A stretch of 64,000 nucleotides of DNA from VAZQ01 sp963817135 (GTDB lineage Bacteria > Pseudomonadota > Alphaproteobacteria > Rhizobiales > Xanthobacteraceae), in assembly GCA_963817135.1 (NCBI GenBank), contig CAWFNG010000019.1:1-64000 (forward strand), read 5' to 3'. Position numbers and translations under genes: made by a program. Within the stretch, counting starts at the first letter, position 1, and the number at the start of each line of letters is the position of its first letter. Under the pieces are notes generated by a model. That model was not told the DNA's origin. It was given only the letters and a program-made list of their open reading frames with translations, and did not search any database. Shown here in pieces: positions 33,855 through 41,612 of the stretch.

Positions 33855-34990
33855 TTGCCCAACAGGTCCCGGCTGATGATCAAGCGCATGATCTCGTTGG
33901 TACCTTCGAGAATCTGATGCACCCGCAGGTCGCGCAGCACCCGCTCGATGGGATGATCGCGCAGATAGCCGTAGCCGCCGTGAATCTGGAGGCACCCGTT
34001 GACCACTTCGAAACCATTGTCGGTCGCAAGGCGCTTGGCCATGGCGATGAGGCGGGTTGCCGCCGGCTCGCGGCGATCGAGCGCAGTCGCGGCCCGATGC
34101 AGCATGAGGCGTGCCGTTTCGAGCGCGGTGGCATAGTCGGCAACCCGGAACGCGAGCGCCTGAAAATCGGCAAGGCGCGAGCCGAATTGCTTGCGCTCTT
34201 TCATGTAGCCGAGGGTGCGCTCCAGGCAGAATTGCGCGCCGCCGAGCGAGCAGGCGGCGATGTTGAGACGCCCGCCGTCGAGCGCAGTCATTGCAATCTT
34301 GAATCCCTGTCCCTCGGCGCCGATACGGTTGCCGACGGGGATACGGCAGTGGTCGAGCGTCACCATCGCCGTGGGCTGCGAGTGCCAGCCAAGCTTCTTT
34401 TCCTGTGCGCCGAAGGAAAGTCCGGCAGTGTCGTTCTCCACCAGGAAACAGGAAATGCCGCGCGGGCCGCTCTCACCCGTTCGCGCCATGACCAAATACA
34501 CGTCGGAAACGCCGCCGCCTGAAATGAATGCCTTGGCCCCGTCGAGAACGTATTCATCGTGCTGACGCACCGCACGGGTTCGCAGCGAAGCGGCATCCGA
34601 GCCCGCTTCCGGCTCGGTCAGACAATAGCTGGCAAACTGCGCCATGCTGCAAAGACCCGGCAGAAAACGCAGCCGCAGCTCGGTACTCCCGAAAACGTCA
34701 ATCATGGCAGCGACCATGTTGTGAATGGAGAGATAAGCAGCGGTCGAGGTGCAGCCTTTCGCCAATTCCTCAAATACAAGCGCCGCATCGAGCCGCGACA
34801 GCGCGGCCCCACCGACATCGGCCCCGACATAGATGCCGCCGAAGCCAAGCTCGGCCGCCTGTCGCAGCGTATCAGCAGGAAAAACTTCGTCCTCGTCCCA
34901 TTGCCGTGCAAACGGCATCAGTTCGTCACGGGCAAAGGCGCGTGCGGTTTCGACGATCGCGCGCTGCTCTTCGGAAAGATCGAAATCCAT
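33851..34990 (-). CDS. isobutyryl-CoA dehydrogenase (acyl-CoA dehydrogenase family)
   Basis: FAD-dependent acyl-CoA dehydrogenase, 379 aa, passing electrons to electron-transfer flavoprotein. By operon context it oxidises isobutyryl-CoA to methacrylyl-CoA. Seen are MDFDLSEEQRAIVE at the start, FASYCLTEPEAGSDAASLRT (FAD/substrate loop), CLQIHGGYGYLRD and the catalytic Glu in HQILEGTNEIMRLIISRDLL. ATG at 34990. It is the first gene of the valine operon; a twin-hairpin repeat lies just upstream of its start (35001-35167). A crotonase hydratase for the next step is not in the operon. Confidence 0.93.
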   Translation of the reverse strand: MDFDLSEEQRAIVETARAFARDELMPFARQWDEDEVFPADTLRQAAELGFGGIYVGADVGGAALSRLDAALVFEELAKGCTSTAAYLSIHNMVAAMIDVFGSTELRLRFLPGLCSMAQFASYCLTEPEAGSDAASLRTRAVRQHDEYVLDGAKAFISGGGVSDVYLVMARTGESGPRGISCFLVENDTAGLSFGAQEKKLGWHSQPTAMVTLDHCRIPVGNRIGAEGQGFKIAMTALDGGRLNIAACSLGGAQFCLERTLGYMKERKQFGSRLADFQALAFRVADYATALETARLMLHRAATALDRREPAATRLIAMAKRLATDNGFEVVNGCLQIHGGYGYLRDHPIERVLRDLRVHQILEGTNEIMRLIISRDLLGN

Positions 34991-35000
34991 TTGCCTGCGC

Positions 35001-35167
35001 CTAGTGCGGTGAATTTGAAGTTCCTATCATTACTGGCCGCAAGCTCGGTTAGGAACTTCAAATTCAAAACCGCACTGGAATCATAACGTTGCTAGTGGTC
35101 CTTGGATTCCGAAGTTCGCACCTGAACGTACCGCAAGCACCGGCGAACTTCGGAATCGGACCACTAG
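35001..35167. repeat. twin-hairpin 167-bp dispersed element, copy A
   Basis: It begins and ends with ctag. Hairpin 1 pairs ctagtgcggtgaatttgaag...ttccta with taggaacttcaaattc...accgcact (35001-35078). A linker containing atcataacgttg joins it to hairpin 2, ctagtggtcc...ttccgaagttcg with cgaacttcggaatcggaccactag. The second copy is at 43947-44112, with roughly 90% or more identity by eye. It sits between the divergent acyl-CoA dehydrogenase and hemB, so it must affect or carry their promoter region. No coding frame is evident. Confidence 0.9.
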
Positions 35168-35287
35168 GATCGACGCGCGAACCGGGTAAACTCCTTGATA
35201 AAAAGCGCCGACTGGGACTCCGGCGCGACCCGTGCTAGCACGATGGCCGCGGATCAGTCACCGCAAACTCAAGCGTGGGGAGTGTCA

Positions 35288-36343
35288 ATGGCCAGCGCAT
35301 TCGGCCGCTCAAGCCTGTCCCGCATTGCCCCGATCGAGGCCAAGCAGCAAACCGGGCTCGGTCTTACGACCAGGCCGCGGCGAAACCGCAAGGCCGAGTG
35401 GACGAGACGCCTCGTGCGTGAGCATGTGCTCACGACCGACGACCTTATCTGGCCGCTGTTCGTGGTCGACGGTTCAAACACGAGGGTACCGGTTGCTTCC
35501 ATGCCGGGAGTTGAGCGGCTGTCAGTGGACGAGGCGGTGCGCGACGCGGAACGGGCAGCAAAGCTCACAATCCCCTGCCTCGCGCTGTTTCCCTATACCG
35601 ATCCCGCGCTGCGCGATGAAGACGGCAGCGAGGCCCTCAACCCGGAGAACCTGGTCTGCCGCGCCATACGCGCCATCAAGCGTGCGGTGCCGGAGATCGG
35701 CATCCTTTGCGATGTTGCGCTCGATCCCTATACCAGCCACGGGCACGACGGATTGCTGCGCAATGGCGCAATCGTCAACGATGAGACGGTGGCCATCCTG
35801 GTCAAGCAGGCGCTGGTCGAGGCGCAAGCGGGCTGTGACATCATCGCGCCGTCGGACATGATGGACGGGCGGGTGGGCGCAATTCGTGCGGCGCTCGACG
35901 CTGCCTCCCTCACCGACGTCTCCATCATGGCCTATGCGGCAAAATATGCCTCCGCCTTCTATGGACCTTTTCGCGATGCGGTGGGCTCCTCGGCGACGCT
36001 CGTCGGCGACAAGCGCACGTATCAGATGGACCCGTCGAACAGCGACGAAGCGCTGCGCGAAGTGGAGCTCGATATTTCCGAAGGCGCCGACATGGTCATG
36101 GTCAAGCCCGGCATGCCTTATCTCGATATTCTGCGCCGCGTGAAAGACGCCTTTGCGGTGCCTACCTTTGCCTACCAGGTTTCCGGCGAATACGCGATGA
36201 TAATGGCGGCTGCCCAGAACGGCTGGCTCGACGGCGACAAAGCCATGCTGGAAAGCCTGCTTGCATTCAAGCGAGCGGGCGCCTGCGGCATGCTCACCTA
36301 TTTCGCGCCGCAGGTCGCCGCGAAGCTTAGGCCCGACTCCTGA
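35288..36343 (+). CDS. hemB: delta-aminolevulinic acid dehydratase (porphobilinogen synthase)
   Basis: Condenses two 5-aminolevulinate molecules to porphobilinogen in heme and corrin synthesis. It is 351 aa from ATG 35288, which follows GGGGAG; the frame is open to 35195. Schiff-base lysines lie in IMAYAAKYASAFYGPFRDA and DMVMVKPGMPYLD. The metal site reads DVALDPYTSHGHDG, lacking the zinc cysteines (CxSxGHCG), so it belongs to the Mg/K-dependent Rhizobium type. DPSNSDEALREVELDISEGADM matches the allosteric-Mg region. The 3' end overlaps the convergent patatin gene by 17 bp. Confidence 0.97.
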   Translation: MASAFGRSSLSRIAPIEAKQQTGLGLTTRPRRNRKAEWTRRLVREHVLTTDDLIWPLFVVDGSNTRVPVASMPGVERLSVDEAVRDAERAAKLTIPCLALFPYTDPALRDEDGSEALNPENLVCRAIRAIKRAVPEIGILCDVALDPYTSHGHDGLLRNGAIVNDETVAILVKQALVEAQAGCDIIAPSDMMDGRVGAIRAALDAASLTDVSIMAYAAKYASAFYGPFRDAVGSSATLVGDKRTYQMDPSNSDEALREVELDISEGADMVMVKPGMPYLDILRRVKDAFAVPTFAYQVSGEYAMIMAAAQNGWLDGDKAMLESLLAFKRAGACGMLTYFAPQVAAKLRPDS

Positions 36344-38807
36344 CTCCTGATATCTGATTCCTGATAGCGGCGATCAAATCGCTGCTGTGCGTGAGAAATT
36401 TTTCCTCCGCATCGAGAATTTGCGCAAAGCCGCGCTGCTTGAGGGCTCGTACACCGAGCGGACTGTTTGCCGGATCGACGCCAGCCGCATCGCAGATGAT
36501 GTCGATGAGCCGGTCGAGCGCGTGCAGGCGGCCGAGCAGATAATCGTTCTCGCGGTAGGAACGCGAAAGAAAGGCGGCGAAATGCCCAAAGCCAATTCCT
36601 CTCAAGCCGATACCTGCTTCGAGGCCCTTGAGAGCATGGGCGTCGTCCGGGCTGACGCGATCGATCAGTATCTCTCGCAGCTCGCCGATCTCGCGCGCGC
36701 TGGTAATGGGAAGGGTAAGCACGTCCCAGAACGGGAAACCAAGATAATTGATCAGGACTTCGCGCCGGGCTTGCGGATGCCACTCGGCCGGATCGAGGGA
36801 AGCGAGCAGTTCGTCGAGTTCGCGCGTGCTCGCGTTCAAGTCGATTTCGCCGACCAGGCGATCGATCAGCCGGTCGATCTCGACGCCGCGCTCCGCGACG
36901 AAACGATGCGCATAGTCGTCAATGTGCTTGATTTCGTCGCCGGAAGCGGAAGCCGGGAATATGTCCGCCACCAGTTCGCGCGCTGCCTCGCTGTAAAATT
37001 CGGCATTCTCGCGGCGGCGGATCGCTTCCAGCCGATCGTAAAATTGGCGTTTCAGCCGATCGACGACGCGGGGATCAAAACCGGTGAGGCGTTTCTGCTC
37101 GATGAGCAGATAAAGCCGGTTCTGTCCCTCGATGAGGAAATGCAGCCGCCGCACGCGGTATTTGACGTCGAAGGCGAGGAGATACTGGACCCACGGGGCG
37201 ACGTGCTCGGCGCTGGCGTCCTCGAATTCCAGCGCCTTGCTGTCGGCACGCTCGAACACGACGCCCTTGCGCACGGCCCAGACTTCGATGATCTGCGAAA
37301 CCACGCGGGCGAGCGGAGATTGCGGATTGACGCCGCGCAGCTTGACGATCAATTCCGCCCCGAAGCTGCGAACCGACGCAAGCTTGAGGCGCACATAGGC
37401 CTGGTAGGCGAACCCGGCATCGACCGCCACTTGCGCGTTGACCCGCTCGCGAAAACGGCGCAGGTCCTGGCTTGAGAGCGCGCTGTCGAACGGGCTGGTA
37501 ACCACCTTGCTCACCAGTTCGCTCACGTGCGGGCGGGCGCTGTCGATGATTGCACGCAGCCGGCGCACCTGCTCATTGAACTCGATCACGCGATTGAGCT
37601 CTTCCGCCACCGGCTGGGAGCTTGGGATGTCGGAGAGCGCGCCGCGCAGCGTGGTAAAGAAGCCAGGAACGCCGCGCGTTTGGTGCGCCGGCGCCAGCGG
37701 CGGGTGCGGATCGATATAGATCAGCCGCCGATCGACCTCCCGGTAGGCGGGACGTCCATGAATCGCAGCGATCGCTTCCTGAAACGGCCGGTTGTTGAGG
37801 ACCGACCCGTCGATGAACGACGCGACGGTCGGATCGATGTCGGCGCGAATATGGTCGGGAAAAGAGTTCGCCACGAACTCGGCGCGTCGCGGCCAGCTCG
37901 CGTGCCGCTCCGCCAGCACCTCGTCCATTTCCACGATACGCGCCGGCGGGAAGGCGCCGGGAAAGGATGAGGTGGCGCGGGCTGCGAAGGCGAGCGCCCC
38001 GGCATTGTCCAGTCCGAAATCGCTCTCGACCTCGCCGCTCGGGTGCCGCCGATATTTGAAATGCAGAATGTGGCGGTGTTCCAATTCATGAATGAGCGAT
38101 GGATCGTGAATTTGCACCAGCTGCGGATAGCCGTAAAAGTCGGTCAGAGTGACGAACAGTTCAAGCGACTGATTGGTTGGAATAAGCGAAGCCCCCGCGT
38201 ACTTGCCCTCCCCCATCGAGGTGACGCCCTCGTACATCAGCCGCGCCATCACGCGTCCATCGAGCGGCGGCTTGAACCAGCGCGAGCGCACGAACAGCGA
38301 GAGTTTCTGGCGCACTTCCAGGTCCTTGATGGCGGCAACCTGCCCGGTCGCGGCAGCCGCCCAGATCAACGGCTTGAGGAACCATTTGCTCCAATTTCCC
38401 GCGCGCGCTTCCGATGCGAGCAGCACGCTCACATCGGCATTATCCAGCCACAGCTTGCGCAGCGGATTCATCGGCAGGTCGTGGCTTAATGCCCGCGCCA
38501 GCATGGCGCCATTGATGCCGCCGGCGGAGGCGCCGGAGATGATATCCACCAGGACGCGCAGCTCGATCTGGCGGCCGACCTCGCGCAGCAAGTCGAAGTA
38601 AACCGGTTCGGTATCGTATTCGGGATCGCTGCGATCCGCGCCGTCAAAGAATGTCGAGGTTGCCCGGCGCGAACGGTCCGCGATGGCATGGAGCGCACGC
38701 GAGGCGCGAACGAGCTTGAGAATCTCCTTGCTGACACCATGCATGTAGACAGCAAGGGAGATGCCGCCGAAGCAAACAAGCGCTATGCGCAATTCCTTCT
38801 CGCGCAT
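36327..38807 (-). CDS. patatin-like phospholipase (DUF3376 / patatin-related)
   Basis: A large 826-aa protein with an N-terminal patatin lipase domain, likely hydrolysing acyl lipids. The oxyanion loop is LVCFGGISLAVYMHG, the nucleophile Ser is in IISGASAGGINGAML (G-x-S-x-G) and the dyad Asp in FIDGSVLNNRPF. The remaining ~450 residues match the patatin-related DUF3376 architecture (TIGR03607-like, from memory) and are helical without known catalysis. ATG at 38807 begins MREKELRIALVCFGG and lies 5 bp after the ilvA stop, so the two are probably co-transcribed, although no functional link is known. No signal peptide is seen, so it is cytoplasmic or secreted by another route. Confidence 0.92.
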   Translation of the reverse strand: MREKELRIALVCFGGISLAVYMHGVSKEILKLVRASRALHAIADRSRRATSTFFDGADRSDPEYDTEPVYFDLLREVGRQIELRVLVDIISGASAGGINGAMLARALSHDLPMNPLRKLWLDNADVSVLLASEARAGNWSKWFLKPLIWAAAATGQVAAIKDLEVRQKLSLFVRSRWFKPPLDGRVMARLMYEGVTSMGEGKYAGASLIPTNQSLELFVTLTDFYGYPQLVQIHDPSLIHELEHRHILHFKYRRHPSGEVESDFGLDNAGALAFAARATSSFPGAFPPARIVEMDEVLAERHASWPRRAEFVANSFPDHIRADIDPTVASFIDGSVLNNRPFQEAIAAIHGRPAYREVDRRLIYIDPHPPLAPAHQTRGVPGFFTTLRGALSDIPSSQPVAEELNRVIEFNEQVRRLRAIIDSARPHVSELVSKVVTSPFDSALSSQDLRRFRERVNAQVAVDAGFAYQAYVRLKLASVRSFGAELIVKLRGVNPQSPLARVVSQIIEVWAVRKGVVFERADSKALEFEDASAEHVAPWVQYLLAFDVKYRVRRLHFLIEGQNRLYLLIEQKRLTGFDPRVVDRLKRQFYDRLEAIRRRENAEFYSEAARELVADIFPASASGDEIKHIDDYAHRFVAERGVEIDRLIDRLVGEIDLNASTRELDELLASLDPAEWHPQARREVLINYLGFPFWDVLTLPITSAREIGELREILIDRVSPDDAHALKGLEAGIGLRGIGFGHFAAFLSRSYRENDYLLGRLHALDRLIDIICDAAGVDPANSPLGVRALKQRGFAQILDAEEKFLTHSSDLIAAIRNQISGVRSRA

Positions 38808-38812
38808 CGCCG

Positions 38813-40036
38813 TTACTCGATGGTGCTCGCGGTATCGATCCACACGGGGTGGTAACCCTCGCGTCTGAGTGCCTCGAAAATCTCCTCCCCGTGGTTATGA
38901 TCGCGTGCTTCGACGGTGACATCGAGCTTGGCGCCCTTCGCGGGAACGTCGAGAAACAGCCGCCGATGACCGACTCCGAGAATGTTGGCCCCGAGTTCGC
39001 CCAGACGGGTGGCGATCTGGCCGAGCACGCCGGGCCGATCCGGGATGCTCAGCCGGAAGGAGATGATGCGGGCTTCCCGCTCAAGCTCGCGCACCATGAT
39101 GGTGGCGAGGATGCGGGGATCGATGTTGCCGCCGCATAGAATCAATCCGACTTTGCGGCCGCGAAACTTTGCCGGTTTTGCCAGCATGGCGGCAAGCCCG
39201 GCGGCGCCGGCGCCCTCGGCCATGGTCTTCTGCAAGGTAAGATAGCAATTCACCGCCCGCTCGAGATGCGCCTCATCGACCAGGATGATCTCGGAAACGA
39301 GAGCGCGCACGATCGGCAGCGTCAGCGCGCCGACGTTCTTGACGGCGATTCCTTCCGCCAATGTCGGCCCGCCGCAGGGAAGGTTTCCGCCGTGCAGAGC
39401 GTTCCAGAACGACGGATAGAGCGCAGCTTCCGCCCCGATGATTTCAATGGACGGTGCTATCGAGCGCGCGGCGATGGCATTGCCGGCAATCAACCCACCG
39501 CCGCCGATCGGCATCACCAGCATGTCCAGGCCGGGCGCCTCTTCCAGCATTTCGAGGGCGATAGTACCCTGGCCGGCGATGACAAGCGGATCGTCATAGG
39601 GATGCACGAAGCTCAGCCCGCGCTCGCGCGCAATGGTCTCCGCCTGCGTTTGCGCTTCGGCGACCGTCTCGCCAAACAGAACCACCTCTGCACCATGCGC
39701 CTCGGTGGCCGCCACTTTCACGAATGGTGTGGTAACCGGCATGACGATGGTGGATGGGATCTCCAGGCGCGCCGCATGATAAGCCACCGCCTGCGCGTGA
39801 TTGCCGGCCGACATCGCGATGACGCCGCGCGCGCGTTCGCTGGGGCCGAGCGCGGACAGCTTATTGAGAGCGCCGCGTTCCTTGAATGAATTGGTGACCT
39901 GAAGGTTCTCGTATTTCACCAGCACTTCGGCGCCGGTCAGAGCCGTCAGCCTGGGTGCCGGCAGCATGGGCGTGCGCAGCACCTGACCGGCGATGGTAGC
40001 GCGCGCCTTTCTGATGTCTTCAACGGAAAGGCTCAC
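38813..40036 (-). CDS. ilvA: threonine ammonia-lyase with C-terminal ACT domain
   Basis: PLP enzyme that deaminates L-threonine to 2-oxobutanoate, entering isoleucine synthesis or threonine breakdown. It is 407 aa. PLP Lys is in VTNSFKERGALNKL (~residue 52), and the glycine loop is MPIGGGGLIAGNAIA. A single ACT domain spans ~325-400 (RLSIPDRPGVLGQIATRLGELGANIL). One ACT domain and this length fit the IlvA2/TdcB-ACT type. ATG at 40036. Confidence 0.93.
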   Translation of the reverse strand: MSLSVEDIRKARATIAGQVLRTPMLPAPRLTALTGAEVLVKYENLQVTNSFKERGALNKLSALGPSERARGVIAMSAGNHAQAVAYHAARLEIPSTIVMPVTTPFVKVAATEAHGAEVVLFGETVAEAQTQAETIARERGLSFVHPYDDPLVIAGQGTIALEMLEEAPGLDMLVMPIGGGGLIAGNAIAARSIAPSIEIIGAEAALYPSFWNALHGGNLPCGGPTLAEGIAVKNVGALTLPIVRALVSEIILVDEAHLERAVNCYLTLQKTMAEGAGAAGLAAMLAKPAKFRGRKVGLILCGGNIDPRILATIMVRELEREARIISFRLSIPDRPGVLGQIATRLGELGANILGVGHRRLFLDVPAKGAKLDVTVEARDHNHGEEIFEALRREGYHPVWIDTASTIE

Positions 40037-40069
40037 GGCTCATCTCCTGCGCCCGGTTTGTTCTGAAGG

Positions 40070-40158
40070 CTGCGTTGAGCCAACGGGCCGGCGCAAAGCG
40101 CCGCCCGATGACAGGTTCTGCGAAATGCGGAAAGCGCGGCCCGGATTCGCCGGCCTAC
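40070..40158. repeat. dispersed gtagcccggat-family element, copy 5 (end-degraded)
   Basis: It contains gagccaacgggccggcgcaaagcgccgcccgatgacagg and ends cccggattcgccggcctac. The same internal segment occurs in the copy at 58663-58769 and, inverted in order, at 11652. It lies in the divergent gap between ilvA and the RDD gene. Confidence 0.75.
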
Positions 40159-40246
40159 AATCGCGTTACGACGGCCGTGCCTATTGCCCGAGGACCGTCT
40201 ATTGTCCATCTGCTCCCGCGCCGGGAGGAGAGCAAGGATTGTCTTC

Positions 40247-40780
40247 ATGAGCGACAGCGGACCCAGAAAAATCGGCGTATCGATCGAGCTCAAGCCGCAC
40301 GCCTACGATCCGGTTGTCAATCCGGAATTGTTCGAGGGCGTGTTGGCACGGCGCTGCATCGCCTTACTCATCGATATCACGATCATTGCTTTGCCGGTGG
40401 TTTTTGCCGCTATTTTCATCTTCATTTTCGGTCTCGTGACCTTCGGCCTGGGCTGGGCATTATTCTGGCTCTTTTCCCCGGGCACCGCGATCTGGGCGGT
40501 CGTCTATTACGGCCTTACCTTCGGCAGCCCTGCTTCGGCAACGCTCGGCATGCGCGTGATGGATATAGAGATGCGAACATGGTATGGGGCGCCGGCCTAT
40601 TTCGTGCTTGGCGCGGCGCACGCGGTCGCCTACTGGGTCACGGTATCCTTTTTGACGCCGTTCATACTGCTGGTTGCTTTTTTCAATCAGCGCAAACGGC
40701 TCCTCCACGATATGCTGGTCGGCACTATTGTCATCAACAACCGCAACCGCGCGCAGGCCCTGCGTCAGTGGAACCGATGA
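40247..40780 (+). CDS. RDD family membrane protein
   Basis: A 177-aa integral membrane protein of the RDD family, whose general role (possibly ion exchange or transport) is poorly known. The N-terminal Arg of the domain is in LARRCIALLIDITIIALPVVFAAIF, the first helix. Further helices are LGWALFWLFSPGTAIWAVVYYGLTF (preceding the conserved SPASATLGMRVMDIEMR) and GAAHAVAYWVTVSFLTPFILLVAFF. The end has KRLLHDMLVGTIVINNR, with the family's H-D. ATG at 40247 follows AAGGA. It is 80 bp upstream of bpt in the same direction. Confidence 0.9.
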   Translation: MSDSGPRKIGVSIELKPHAYDPVVNPELFEGVLARRCIALLIDITIIALPVVFAAIFIFIFGLVTFGLGWALFWLFSPGTAIWAVVYYGLTFGSPASATLGMRVMDIEMRTWYGAPAYFVLGAAHAVAYWVTVSFLTPFILLVAFFNQRKRLLHDMLVGTIVINNRNRAQALRQWNR

Positions 40781-40860
40781 TGACCGGAGCGAATTTGACG
40801 AGACGCTCGGCGCGGGCAATGCTAGGAGTATCGAGCCGAATCTGACCGCTTGCAATCGCC

Positions 40861-41610
40861 GTGACCCAGCATTCGCGCAATACCCCGCAATTCTATCTGA
40901 CGGCTCCCTCGCCCTGCCCGTATCTGCCGGGCCAGGAGGAGCGCAAGGTCTTCACCCATCTCGTCGGCGAACGCGCCGCAGAGTTGAACGATCTCCTCAC
41001 CCATGGCGGCTTCCGCCGCAGTCAATCGATTGCCTACCGGCCGGCTTGCGAGACGTGCCGTGCCTGTGTCTCGGTGCGCGTAATAGCGCAGGATTTCCGT
41101 CCCACCCGCAGCATGCGCCGTATTCTCGACCGTAACAATGATCTCATCGGCGAGATGCGGATCTCGGTGCCGACCTCCGAGCAATATTCGGTGTTCCGGT
41201 CCTACCTGGATGCCCGCCACCGCGACGGCGGAATGGCAGACATGACGGTTCTCGACTACGCCATGATGGTGGAAGACAGCCATGTCGAGACCCGCATGAT
41301 TGAATATCGCCGGCGCGGGCCGGACAGCAGCATCAACGGACGCGGCGCAGGCGAGCTGATTGCAGTGGCGCTCACCGATGTGCTGAGCGACGGCCTCTCC
41401 ATGGTCTATTCGTTTTTCGATTCGGTAGAATCCGCGCGCTCGCTGGGCACTTTCATGATTCTCGATCACATCGCGCGCGCGCGGGGGATGGGTCTTGCCT
41501 ATGTCTATCTCGGCTATTGGGTCGAGGGCTCGCGCAAAATGGATTACAAGGGCCGCTTTCTGCCGCAGCAACGCCTCACCCCCGAAGGCTGGAAGCGGGT
41601 CGAGCGGTAG
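40861..41610 (+). CDS. bpt: aspartate/glutamate leucyl- or arginyl-transferase
   Basis: Adds an amino acid from charged tRNA to N-terminal Asp/Glu of proteins, making them N-degron substrates for ClpAP. The 249-aa length is usual. The Ate1-like N-terminal Cys motif is QSIAYRPACETCRACVSVRV. The C-terminal GNAT-like half shows GLSMVYSFFDSVESARSLGTFMI, GMGLAYVYLGYWVEGSRKMDYKGRF and RLTPEGWKRV. The start is GTG at 40861 (MTQHSRNTPQFYLT, the typical start). It ends 3 bp before the convergent parC stop. Confidence 0.94.
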   Translation: MTQHSRNTPQFYLTAPSPCPYLPGQEERKVFTHLVGERAAELNDLLTHGGFRRSQSIAYRPACETCRACVSVRVIAQDFRPTRSMRRILDRNNDLIGEMRISVPTSEQYSVFRSYLDARHRDGGMADMTVLDYAMMVEDSHVETRMIEYRRRGPDSSINGRGAGELIAVALTDVLSDGLSMVYSFFDSVESARSLGTFMILDHIARARGMGLAYVYLGYWVEGSRKMDYKGRFLPQQRLTPEGWKRVER

Positions 41611-41612
41611 CC

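Noticed and set aside
36387..37475. 362-aa plus-strand frame antisense to the patatin-like gene
   Set aside because: It is a shadow of the conserved patatin/DUF3376 frame, typical of high-GC genomes.
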